Below are positions 1-8,014 of a stretch of DNA of 64,000 bases, piece after piece. The stretch is from Saprospiraceae bacterium. GTDB lineage: Bacteria > Bacteroidota > Bacteroidia > Chitinophagales > Saprospiraceae. The position numbers were made by a program, and so were the translations under genes. Positions within the stretch are counted from its first letter, which is position 1; each line of letters starts with the position of its first letter. The notes beneath the pieces were generated by a model. That model searched no databases, was not told where the DNA came from, and worked only from the letters and a program-made list of their open reading frames with translations. The DNA lies in NCBI GenBank assembly GCA_041392805.1, contig JAWKLJ010000001.1:5578501-5642500 (forward strand). The letters are read 5' to 3'.

Positions 1-5
1 TTGCA

Positions 6-51
6 GGTGGAAAACACCTGCAACGGCGTGTGAAAAACACCGGCAACGGCG
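6..51. repeat. 23-nt tandem repeat, two copies, at window edge
   Basis: Two adjacent 23-nt units (6-28 and 29-51) match at 20 of 23 positions and both end in GCAACGGCG. The first six bases of a further unit follow at 52-57. The first copy also holds a 9-bp inverted repeat (1-9 with 15-23, loop GAAAA). The array may continue to the left of the window. Confidence 0.6.
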
Positions 52-61
52 AGGTGGATAA

Positions 62-130
62 ATATGGCATACCTAACGGCATGCGTTGTACTTTTTCTTG
101 TCTTTTTCTCCCAATAGGTGATCCCTAGTG
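62..130 (+). repeat. TATGGCATACC repeat family, copy 1
   Basis: This stretch begins ATATGGCATACCTAACGGC and ends ATCCCTAGTG. It matches 57969-58040 (same strand) and 45222-45291 (opposite strand), which share the TATGGCATACCTAA start, a CTTTTT-rich middle and the ATCCCT ending. This copy is the most diverged of the three. All three are intergenic. It runs directly into the hairpin element at 125-289. Confidence 0.6.
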
Positions 131-289
131 CTGCCGCCACTAAATACCGGTATATAAAATGGTCTCTTTTGTCGCCATACTGCGTTGCTCGTTGCTCCCA
201 TAGTTCCGCTATTATCGCGCCTTGCGCCTTGTCTGGCAACAAAATAGTCTCATTTTATTTACCCCCTTACTTAGTGTCGGCAGCACTAG
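125..289. repeat. Long-hairpin element, copy 1 (165 nt)
   Basis: The ends are 19-nt inverted repeats (125-143 and 271-289) with one mismatch, and the pairing continues inward: TAAAATGGTCTC faces GAGTCTCATTTTA-like sequence. The central 65 nt start with ATACTGCGTTGCT and contain GCGCCTTGTCT, like the centres of the elements at 10379-10542 and 24396-24559, although the arm sequences differ. Nothing else is visible between the left edge and the gene at 373, apart from the two repeats above. Confidence 0.6.
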
Positions 290-372
290 CGGGATCGGCT
301 GTGACTAATTGGGATGTGGTGCGTGGAAAACAACTTTGCTCCTTCGCTGTTTTATCCTAAATTGCGAACATC

Positions 373-1179
373 ATGGAAGAATTTTTAAGTACCCCCTTTA
401 CCCAGCCCTTTTACTTCTTTCAGTTGACTGCCATTATTTTTGGCATCACCTTTATTCGGTATTTGGTCGTGTCTGGGGTGTATCATTCTATTTTTTATGT
501 GTGGCTGAAAGGGGCCTTTGCAGGGCGGATTATTAATGGCTCAAACAAGGATCGGCGGCAGATGTGGATGGAGGTTTATCGTTCGGCATTGACGTCGGGG
601 ATTTTTGCTTTTTCTGGGACTGCGTTGGTGATCTTTTGGCAAAAAGGGTGGACGCAGATTTATACGGATTGGCAAGCTTTTCCTATCTGGTATCATCCGT
701 TGGCCTTGGTGCTGGCTTTATTGTTGCATGAGACTTATTATTATTGGTTGCATCGCTGGATGCATCGACCGAAGGTGTATCGGTGGGTGCACAAATGGCA
801 TCATGATAGCATTGAGACGTCTTCGCTCACTTCCTTTTCTTTCCATCCGGTGGAATCGATTTTGCAAGCGGTGGTGGTGCCCATTTTGATTTTGGTGGTT
901 CCGATGCATTTATATACGCTTTTTTTGCTGCTGATCATTATGACCTTGTCGGGGACGATCAACCATGCTGGGGTGGAGGTTTTTCCTAAGGGATTCGAGC
1001 GGCATTGGTTGGGTAAATGGCTGATTGGGGCGACCCATCATGACTTGCACCATAAACAATTCCGTTATAACTTTGGGCTGTATTTCACCTTCTGGGACCA
1101 TTGGATGAATACGGAGAGTCCGCGTTATGAGGCGACGTTTCGGGAGAAGACGGGGGATTTTAATCAAAATAGCAATTAA
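373..1179 (+). CDS. Sterol desaturase / fatty acid hydroxylase family protein
   Basis: A 268-residue integral membrane protein of the fatty acid hydroxylase superfamily, which uses a di-iron centre and oxygen to hydroxylate or desaturate lipids. Three or four hydrophobic segments are visible (about residues 15-40, 75-95, 108-125, 165-195). The eight-histidine signature is present: HETYYYWLHRWMH near 119, HKWHHD near 140 and HHDLHH near 222. Length is usual for the bacterial family. The substrate cannot be told from sequence; sterol-like, hopanoid, carotenoid or fatty acyl lipids are all possible. It appears to be a single-gene unit; an AT-rich tail (ATTAAAATG repeats) follows the stop at 1180-1200. 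The ATG at 373 gives a full N-terminal helix. Confidence 0.85.
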   Translation: MEEFLSTPFTQPFYFFQLTAIIFGITFIRYLVVSGVYHSIFYVWLKGAFAGRIINGSNKDRRQMWMEVYRSALTSGIFAFSGTALVIFWQKGWTQIYTDWQAFPIWYHPLALVLALLLHETYYYWLHRWMHRPKVYRWVHKWHHDSIETSSLTSFSFHPVESILQAVVVPILILVVPMHLYTLFLLLIIMTLSGTINHAGVEVFPKGFERHWLGKWLIGATHHDLHHKQFRYNFGLYFTFWDHWMNTESPRYEATFREKTGDFNQNSN

Positions 1180-1357
1180 AATGAAAATTAAAATGGCGGC
1201 TATGTCGCTGAGTTGGCTTTTTTCAACCACTTTGTTGTTGGTTGCAGCTAGCACCTTACGCCAGATTTCATTCAATGTAAGGTCTATTTATCCCCTTAGG
1301 GGGCACAGCACTTTTAATACTGCACCCCTCAATTAAACAATAAACGATTCATCCACC

Positions 1358-2740
1358 ATGCGCTTTTACACTCCCCTCATCTTACTCTTTATCACCCACT
1401 GCACCGTAGCTCAAACGGTCCATATTTCCGGGCAATTCCTCTACTCGGGGCAGGAGGCATTTCATTATGGCTTTTATGACAGCCCACTTATGCAGGCCTC
1501 TTTTACGGAGGTGGGCGCGGATACCAGTGACGAGCATGGGCATTTTGTGTTTGAGCTGGAGATTGAGGAACCTAAGATCTTGCATTTCAAGTCTATTCAT
1601 GCGGAATTCAAATACTATATTCGGCCAGGTGATAGTTTGGGTCTTCGGATTCTCAATCGGTTTAATGTGCAATATAAGGGGACGGTAGCGCTAGAAAATG
1701 AAACCCTGTTTAAGGCCGATTTTAACCATTCTTTTTACATCCAGGACCCGCTCAATGACGTGCTCTTGGCTTTGGATACGCTCTTGGCCAAGCGTCAGCA
1801 GCTTCTGCTAGCTTATCAAGCGTCGGCAGCAGGCTTTGATCCTGACTTTGTTCGCTATTTTCAAGCGGAAATGATCGGGCATCGTTATTATTTTCTACAT
1901 CAAATATACCAGTATCATATCCAGCGGGAACCTGAAAATCCGATATTGGCTATCGTATCTAATGAGTTATTAGATTTGGTGGGAATAGATGAGGTTCGCT
2001 CCCGCAATTATACCCATGCCGTGGTCGAATACCTTGATGATCAGCTGCAAAGAGAGATCGCATATGGACAGTTTTCTCCCAATGATACGATGGGTCATTG
2101 GCAAAGAAGCCTGGAATTGGCAGCAGAATGGGTGGCTCATCGCCCTAAGCTAGGTCGGGAGCTTGGTTTTATATGGTTATTTAGTTCACTCCAGCAGGTT
2201 GAACAAGAGAATGCCTTAAGGGTTCTTGCAGAAGAATGGGAAAAATTAAAGCAACGTTACCCGAATGATCCTTTGCACTTTCTAATAGCGCAGCTTTATC
2301 AGCAAAAACAGATGAGCGTTGGTTTATTAAGACTTGCTGATTTTGAAGTGGAAGACACCTTGGGGCAAAAGCATCTTTTGTCATCCTATGGGACCTTTCC
2401 TAAGTTGGTCATCCTTTGGTCTGCTTCGGCAACGGAACTACAGGGGACCCCGGAATTATTAAGTTCTATTTTTGGCCCTCTTTGGAAAAAGGACCAATTT
2501 CTGATGATCCATATGGGAGATGACCTAGAAGACTGGAAGGTGAAGGTGGCTACCATGGGCAACCAGTTGAGCCATGCTCGCCTTTCCTCCGAAGCGGCGG
2601 CGGCCTTGATAGCAACCTATGAGCTTAGCCAATTTCCGATATTTCTCTTTATAGCTGACTCTTTTAAGGTGAAAAAGGTGGCTTTTGAAATGGATGATGG
2701 TTTTTTGAGGGCTGTTTTCAGGCTGCTTGCTGGGGATTGA
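1358..2740 (+). CDS. Exported protein with degenerate thioredoxin-like domain
   Basis: A 460-residue protein with a signal peptide (hydrophobic residues 4-18, ending VAQ). The N-terminal third looks like the DUF4369/carboxypeptidase-regulatory beta domain often found in front of TlpA-type thioredoxins in Bacteroidota. The middle is helical. The last 120 residues have the thioredoxin order (KLVILWSAS, then a helix, then FPIFLFIAD), but the position where TlpA proteins carry WCxxC reads WSASAT, so both redox cysteines are missing. Probably a periplasmic or envelope protein with a non-catalytic thioredoxin fold. Function unknown. Converges on the desaturase at 2952-4040. Confidence 0.7.
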   Translation: MRFYTPLILLFITHCTVAQTVHISGQFLYSGQEAFHYGFYDSPLMQASFTEVGADTSDEHGHFVFELEIEEPKILHFKSIHAEFKYYIRPGDSLGLRILNRFNVQYKGTVALENETLFKADFNHSFYIQDPLNDVLLALDTLLAKRQQLLLAYQASAAGFDPDFVRYFQAEMIGHRYYFLHQIYQYHIQREPENPILAIVSNELLDLVGIDEVRSRNYTHAVVEYLDDQLQREIAYGQFSPNDTMGHWQRSLELAAEWVAHRPKLGRELGFIWLFSSLQQVEQENALRVLAEEWEKLKQRYPNDPLHFLIAQLYQQKQMSVGLLRLADFEVEDTLGQKHLLSSYGTFPKLVILWSASATELQGTPELLSSIFGPLWKKDQFLMIHMGDDLEDWKVKVATMGNQLSHARLSSEAAAALIATYELSQFPIFLFIADSFKVKKVAFEMDDGFLRAVFRLLAGD

Positions 2741-2768
2741 AAAGGGAGGAGGGGATTGCGTCCTAGTG

Positions 2769-2812
2769 TTTGGACGTGGAGTTATTGGAGGGGTAGAGGT
2801 AATGGAGGGAGT
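2769..2812 (+). repeat. GGACGTGGAG repeat module (short copy)
   Basis: TTTGGACGTGGAGTTATTGG followed by AGGTAATGGAGGG matches module 1 of the composite repeat best seen at 49183-49550 and 38196-38695. Only this module is present here, between two converging genes. Confidence 0.5.
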
Positions 2813-2851
2813 GTTGTATTTTATCATAAAAAATTAATAACCCGCAGCCGC

Positions 2852-2899
2852 AGACATCAGAAGTTGACCAGGTCCCCCTTCGGTAAACTTCTGTTGTCT
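2852..2899. terminator. Hairpin between converging genes
   Basis: 2852-2865 (AGACATCAGAAGTT) pairs with 2886-2899 (AACTTCTGTTGTCT) at 13 of 14 positions. A second hairpin with ACCTAG/CTAGGT arms and a T-rich run follows near 2920-2952. The position between two convergent genes suggests a bidirectional terminator. The same ATCAGAAGTT arm occurs in the hairpin at 27049-27089. Confidence 0.45.
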
Positions 2900-2951
2900 A
2901 GTTCGGCTAACAGGAAAAACCTAGATGACAGAGGACTAGGTCCTTCCTTTT

Positions 2952-4040
2952 TTATGCCATTGATCCGCTTCCCAACATTTTTAAGACCTTCAGGTGCGAC
3001 AAGACTGCTCCCCTAAACCGTTTATGTTCATAGTAGGGCAGGTTGAATTCCTTTGCGGTATGTTTAACAATTTTGGCGATGTTGCGATAATGGATATGAG
3101 AAATATTGGGAAAAAGATGGTGTTCAATCTGGAAATTTAGTCCACCCACCAGCCAGGTAACCAGCCGGTTATTGCAAGCAAAATTGGCCGTAGACTTCAG
3201 TTGGTGAATGGCCCAGGTGTCTGCCATATTGCCATCTAGGGGGGCTTCGTGGTGATCGGGGCCTTCGACAACATGTGCCAATTGGAAGACGATGGTAATG
3301 TACAAACCTGCTAGCATATGCATCAGTACAAAACCTAATGCCACAGCCCACCAGGTAAGGCCCAGTAGAAGCGGTACAACAATTATGAAAAAAACATAAA
3401 GGACCTTACCCAGGATCATGTTGATGGTTTCTTTAGCCGGACTAAACCCATGCTGACGCGTCAATCCCGTCCGGTTATAGGTTATCAATTGCCTGAAATC
3501 TTTCATTAAAACCCAACTAAGGGTTGCTAGGCTATAGAGGGGTAAGGCATACCAATGCTGCACTTTGTGGTATTTTTTCAATTTACCGGAAGGGGAAAGC
3601 CGCAAAAAGGGTTTATCATCGATGTCTTCATCCAGGTGGTAAATATTGGTATAAGAATGATGCAGAATGTTATGTTGGATTTTCCAGGTAAAAGGGCTAC
3701 CGCCGATCAAATTCATAGAGAAGCTGGCCACTTTATTGAGCCAAGGTGATTGCGAATAGGCACCATGAATGGCATCGTGCATCACACAAAGCCCTAAACC
3801 AGCGAGGCCGATACCCATCAGAAAGTATAGCAAAACAATACTAATATCAGCGAGTGGAAGTAGTAAAATGAGAAAATAAGGCACTAAATACGTAGCCAGC
3901 ATAACGGCTGTTTTTAAATGTAGTCGCTCATTTCCTTTTTTGGTAATGCCCTTGCTTTGGAAGTATTCGTTAACTCTATGATTTAATGTGCGGAAAAATT
4001 GTTTTGAATCTTTGGTAGCAAATTTTACAACAGGATACAT
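2952..4040 (-). CDS. Fatty acyl desaturase (membrane di-iron)
   Basis: A 362-residue membrane desaturase that introduces a double bond into acyl chains, likely as acyl-CoA or acyl-lipid. Hydrophobic pairs are visible around residues 46-90 and 195-245. The three histidine boxes are intact: HDAIHGAY near 88, HNILHHSYTN near 123 and QIEHHLFP near 305. The QxxHH form of the third box is typical of the front-end/linoleoyl-CoA group, but no cytochrome b5 domain is fused. It belongs to the DesA3/FADS-like family common in Bacteroidota. Regiospecificity is not predictable. A small dyad (4123-4133 with 4142-4151) lies upstream in its leader region. Confidence 0.88.
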   Translation of the reverse strand: MYPVVKFATKDSKQFFRTLNHRVNEYFQSKGITKKGNERLHLKTAVMLATYLVPYFLILLLPLADISIVLLYFLMGIGLAGLGLCVMHDAIHGAYSQSPWLNKVASFSMNLIGGSPFTWKIQHNILHHSYTNIYHLDEDIDDKPFLRLSPSGKLKKYHKVQHWYALPLYSLATLSWVLMKDFRQLITYNRTGLTRQHGFSPAKETINMILGKVLYVFFIIVVPLLLGLTWWAVALGFVLMHMLAGLYITIVFQLAHVVEGPDHHEAPLDGNMADTWAIHQLKSTANFACNNRLVTWLVGGLNFQIEHHLFPNISHIHYRNIAKIVKHTAKEFNLPYYEHKRFRGAVLSHLKVLKMLGSGSMA

Positions 4041-4332
4041 GCTTGAGATTTAAAGTAAACGCCTCTGGAAACTGCTTTCCGAAGGATTGAAAAATAAAAA
4101 GTAATACAAATGGCAGTGTCGCTTTTCGAGGTCTACGATTCGACCTCAAAATTAGCGGCCAGCAAAATTAGAGAATTTTGTTGGGTAATAGTAACGAGGT
4201 AACTTGTAACAGGATGTTGCGGTGAAAATTAGTCTTTTACTTGATTAGTTTATTTACTTCGTTCGTTAGCGTTTGTTAAAGTTTGCGCTGAGAACACCTT
4301 TGTTGGTTTTTTTTGGAATATTTCTAGCCAAT

Positions 4333-7300
4333 TTAAGTTTCTGTCGTATTGGTTCTAACCTCCTCCACAAAGTACATCCCAATTGCATTTTTATTTTCTT
4401 TGAATTCTCCATGATAAACACAGCGGAATTGTTCTTTGACCAGTGCATAAGTTGCGGCGGAGATATTCACCTGTCCGGTTTCGCCATTGGTTTCCATTCG
4501 AGAAGCAATATTGACCGTATCGCCCCAGATATCGTAAGCAAACTTTTTGATTCCTACGATCCCTGCCACCAACGGGCCTGTATGAATACCAATTCTGGCT
4601 TCAAAAAAGGTTTGCCCCAAGAGCTCTTTTTGCTTCGCGTTTTCATTCATAAATTCCTGGATCTCAAGGGCTGCGTTGATGACATTGGTGGCATCATTTT
4701 TATCATTATCGGAGGCGATGCCGCCAACGCAGAGGTAAGCATCCCCAACCGTCTTTATCTTTTCCAACCCATGTTTTCCGATGATGCGATCGAATGCGCG
4801 GAAGCAATGATCAATTTTAGCGACAAGCTCCTCTGGCTCAAGTAATTCTGAAATGCGAGAAAACCCTTTAAAGTCAGAAAACATGACCGTGACCATCTCA
4901 TGCCGTCGCGCCTTGGCAGAGCCAAATTTTTTGAGCTCATCAGCCGTCCCTGCTGGGAGAATATTTAGCAGCAACTCCTCCGATTTTTGCTTTTCTTTTT
5001 CCAGTTCCTGGGTACGGATTTTGACCAATTCCTCTAATTCCTTTTCTCTTTTTTTAATAGCATAAATTCGATACCGAGCGATTAGATAGAGTCCGCCAAA
5101 CAATAAAGCAGCGCAAATGGACCAAAACCACCAGGTTTTGTAATAAGCCTCTTTGACATGTATTGAAAGGGCTAATTCATTTGTGCTCCAGCCGCCTTTC
5201 GGTGTTTTGGCTTTGACCCTAAGGGTATATTTTCCGGCAGGAATATTGTTGTAGCGGACTTCCGATACGGCAGTCGGGGGAGACCAATCCTCTTCAAAGC
5301 CCTCCAGCCAATAGCTATAGGATGTTTGTGAATAATGCCGAAAATCAGGCTTTGCGAATTTAAAGGAGAAAAACCGGTCCCAAGGAGAAAAAACAAAAGT
5401 CTTGAGGTCTTGGAGCCCAAACGTAAGCCGTATCAGACTATCTGACTTCCCATCCAGCCGGGTTAGGCCGGCTAGTCGAATGGGGCTATCTTTTTCCTGC
5501 ATGCCCTGATCCATGAAAGCGCGACTGGGGTAAAAGGCATTGATGCCATTTAAGCCGCCAAAGTACATTCGTTCGTCGCTGGCTTTGAAGAAAGAGATCC
5601 GATTGAATTCATTGGAAGACAGACCGTCATTGGCAGAAAAGTTGAGACAATTGTAACGGGCGATGGAGAAGCGAGAAAGACCAGCGTCTGTGCTTAGCCA
5701 CAATACGGTATCATTTTCCGGCAAAATCCCATTGATGAAATTATTGGGCAGGCCATCTTCTGTCGTAAAAACCTCTAGCTCCTTGCTTTGCAGGTGTATG
5801 CGATGCAGGCCGTAAGCAGTCGCCAACCAGAGGAAACCCCGATTGTCCTCAAAAGCTGCATTGACTTGTTGGTGCCTCAAGCGGATAGGGCTGTTTTCCG
5901 CCGCATGAAAATGGTCCGTTCGCCCCAGTACAGGGTCAATTTTATAAACGCCATTGTCGAGGGTCGATACCCAGATATTGTCACTTCCTTTTTTTTGATA
6001 AAGGTGTCCAATTTGGCCAGCCAGGGTATCCCATTGGCCATATTGGTCTTCGAAGGGGATGAGGCTATCTTTTTCTGCATCATATTGGTACAACCAGCTC
6101 TGGTAACCAAACCAAAGGCGCCCTTTTTGGTCTTCTATTACATCACCCATATCGATAGAAGGATGGTTGAAAATGGTGTCAACAGCTAATGTCTTTAAGT
6201 TGATTTTGCGCCCATTGCCAGTATAAAGCGCATTTTTATGATAATGGATGCCAAAAGGGAAATTAAAAAAGTCATTCGAAGGAAAAAGTGGCTGTAGTTG
6301 TTCCGTTTTGGGGTCATAGGTATGAATGGAATTGTAGTAAGAAAAATAAATCTTCCCATTTTCGTCTTCGGTTATACCTCTGATACTACAAAAGACATTG
6401 CTACAGTTTTCATTTCCACCGCTCAGGATTTGGGTAAAAAAGCTACTGGATCGAACAAAATTTTCAGATCGGTCGATTCGAATAGCGCCAAAATCGGTAC
6501 TTAACCAAATCACACCTGCCTGATCTTTGAATATTTGTCTGTATAGACAGGTGTTTTTAATCAATGGTCGAATGGCTTCATCATAATTGGTTAGCTGTTT
6601 GGTATAGGCACTGTAGTACCAAATACTGCCTCGGGCGCCAATCCATATGTCGCCATTATCCTCCACTAGAAAACAAGCGGTCGATTCAAGCGACGGGAGT
6701 TGATTGTTGAGGGGGTGGTCGGTCCATGTTTGTTGGGTTTCCGTTCGTTCGTATACCTTCCCATTAGCAAGGAGTACCCAGATTTTATCATTCAATGCCT
6801 GCATTTGTACAATGCGGTGATTGGATAGATTACCTACGACAGGTGTTGCCCATTTCTGCAGAATTTTTCCATGCTCATCAATTTCCCATAGCTCATTTTC
6901 AAAAGCAGCAATAAAATACCGGCTATTGAATTCGAGAATTGGCCGTTTGATATATTGCCCGGGAACATCAAGTACTTTTTTCAATGTGCTATCGGAGGAT
7001 AAAGTTTGGATCATGGTATTTCCTGATTTTTCATCATAGGTAGCCATCCATATGCGTCCTTGGGTATCACGCAATAAATTATGTGGTACCATGGATTCTC
7101 TCCTAACAATAGGTCCCTCCTTTATTTTTTTCTGACTTAAGAACTGTGCTTCTGGGTGAAGTGTCGTTAGGTAATCAGGGTTGGCCAGCCAGATTTTGTC
7201 CTCCTGGCCAATGATCATATCCGAAATGGTATTAAATGGGATAAAAAAATCTTGACTTTGAGAACTGAACTGAATAAAGTTGGTCCCATCAAATCGGTTG

Positions 7301-7479
7301 AGGCCATTGATCGTGGCTATCCATATAAAGCCATAGGCATCCTGTTGGATTTTAAATACATTGCGGTGGCTTAGCCCGTTCTGGACATCATAAATTTTGA
7401 TATCTTCATTTGTAAATTGTGCATTTACAAGGGAATGGGATAATAAAATGATACCTATAGCTAAGTGTATTATTTTCAT
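4333..7479 (-). CDS. Two-component-propeller / Y_Y_Y protein with class III nucleotide cyclase
   Basis: About 1048 residues from the chosen start at 7479, which begins with a clean signal peptide (MKIIHLAIGIILLS..VNAQ); an ATG eight codons upstream gives a poorer signal. The periplasmic part has about ten propeller repeats of the form DxxGxIWxxTxxGLxRFD, then a Y_Y_Y domain, one membrane helix, a coiled coil (KKREKELEELVKIRTQELEK) and a class III cyclase catalytic domain. Metal-binding aspartates lie in MFSDFKGFS and KTVGDAY; the lysine of KTVGD and the aspartate of YDIWGD are the residues that favour ATP, and N/R of NIASR are present. Predicted to make cAMP in response to an external ligand. 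The sensor half resembles the hybrid two-component sensors of Bacteroides, with a cyclase in place of the kinase. No partner gene is adjacent. Confidence 0.85.
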   Translation of the reverse strand: MKIIHLAIGIILLSHSLVNAQFTNEDIKIYDVQNGLSHRNVFKIQQDAYGFIWIATINGLNRFDGTNFIQFSSQSQDFFIPFNTISDMIIGQEDKIWLANPDYLTTLHPEAQFLSQKKIKEGPIVRRESMVPHNLLRDTQGRIWMATYDEKSGNTMIQTLSSDSTLKKVLDVPGQYIKRPILEFNSRYFIAAFENELWEIDEHGKILQKWATPVVGNLSNHRIVQMQALNDKIWVLLANGKVYERTETQQTWTDHPLNNQLPSLESTACFLVEDNGDIWIGARGSIWYYSAYTKQLTNYDEAIRPLIKNTCLYRQIFKDQAGVIWLSTDFGAIRIDRSENFVRSSSFFTQILSGGNENCSNVFCSIRGITEDENGKIYFSYYNSIHTYDPKTEQLQPLFPSNDFFNFPFGIHYHKNALYTGNGRKINLKTLAVDTIFNHPSIDMGDVIEDQKGRLWFGYQSWLYQYDAEKDSLIPFEDQYGQWDTLAGQIGHLYQKKGSDNIWVSTLDNGVYKIDPVLGRTDHFHAAENSPIRLRHQQVNAAFEDNRGFLWLATAYGLHRIHLQSKELEVFTTEDGLPNNFINGILPENDTVLWLSTDAGLSRFSIARYNCLNFSANDGLSSNEFNRISFFKASDERMYFGGLNGINAFYPSRAFMDQGMQEKDSPIRLAGLTRLDGKSDSLIRLTFGLQDLKTFVFSPWDRFFSFKFAKPDFRHYSQTSYSYWLEGFEEDWSPPTAVSEVRYNNIPAGKYTLRVKAKTPKGGWSTNELALSIHVKEAYYKTWWFWSICAALLFGGLYLIARYRIYAIKKREKELEELVKIRTQELEKEKQKSEELLLNILPAGTADELKKFGSAKARRHEMVTVMFSDFKGFSRISELLEPEELVAKIDHCFRAFDRIIGKHGLEKIKTVGDAYLCVGGIASDNDKNDATNVINAALEIQEFMNENAKQKELLGQTFFEARIGIHTGPLVAGIVGIKKFAYDIWGDTVNIASRMETNGETGQVNISAATYALVKEQFRCVYHGEFKENKNAIGMYFVEEVRTNTTET

Positions 7480-7980
7480 GGGGCTATTATTGGCAAACAC
7501 CAATATTCATTGCTTTGAAATAATGCTGAAATTTACCCAAATTCATTCAGCTTAAGAAATGCAACCCGTTTTATGATGTTAATTTAACAATATGAAAAAT
7601 TATTTGTTTTTATATTTTGTATTTTAAAACTTATTGTGGTATATTTGAAACAAGAATTGATCCCGACTTAAAAACAAATACTCAGATGTTTTTTAAAGCC
7701 ACTTTAGTTAATATTTGGACTATGGTCGTGGAAATAACAAAGAAGTGCTGTGATAAGTTCTATTTCTTGTTATTCCAACCTTCCATGTACAAATAGACAA
7801 CTAAAGGGCTTTTTTTTGTGCCCACCCACAACAAACAACCCAAGCCCTCAATTTATCAGCGCAGGAAAATTGGCAGCGCGCGCTTTTTTTTATATTTGTT
7901 GTAAATCCTTCTTTGACAAATCTCGTGGGCAATCTTAAAAAGAAAACAAAAACGACCAAAGGAAGTGTTGCTTTCTTTTT
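7480..7980. other. Divergent intergenic region, AT-rich
   Basis: A 500-bp gap between divergent genes. It holds a good Bacteroidota-type promoter pointing right (7617-7647) and one arm of an 18-bp inverted repeat (7910-7927). A possible 36-codon reading frame (7686-7796, +) lies in the leader, but nothing supports it beyond its being open. No RNA gene is recognised. Confidence 0.5.
7617..7647 (+). promoter_or_regulatory. Candidate Bacteroidota sigma-ABfr promoter for the LRR gene
   Basis: TTG at 7617-7619, a 20-nt spacer and TATATTTG at 7640-7647 fit the -33 TTG / -7 TAnnTTTG pattern of Bacteroidota. The start point would be near 7651, leaving a leader of over 300 nt that contains the inverted repeat 7910-8014. 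Confidence 0.45.
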
Positions 7981-8014
7981 ATGATTGTCTTTAGATCACG
8001 AGATTTGTCAAAGA
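7910..8014. repeat. 18-bp perfect inverted repeat around the LRR gene start
   Basis: TCTTTGACAAATCTCGTG (7910-7927) is exactly reverse-complementary to CACGAGATTTGTCAAAGA (7997-8014), with 69 nt between. The right arm lies inside the first codons if translation starts at 7981, and in the leader if it starts at 8038. In RNA it would close a large loop over the first possible start codon; in DNA it could be a split operator. Confidence 0.65.

Noticed and set aside
118..360. 80-codon frame at the left end
   Set aside because: Covers the long-hairpin element and has no protein-like features; the hydroxylase gene at 373 is the first credible gene.
2852..2952. Possible attachment site or small RNA between the converging genes
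   Set aside because: The paired hairpins and position fit a bidirectional terminator; no integrase or promoter is nearby.
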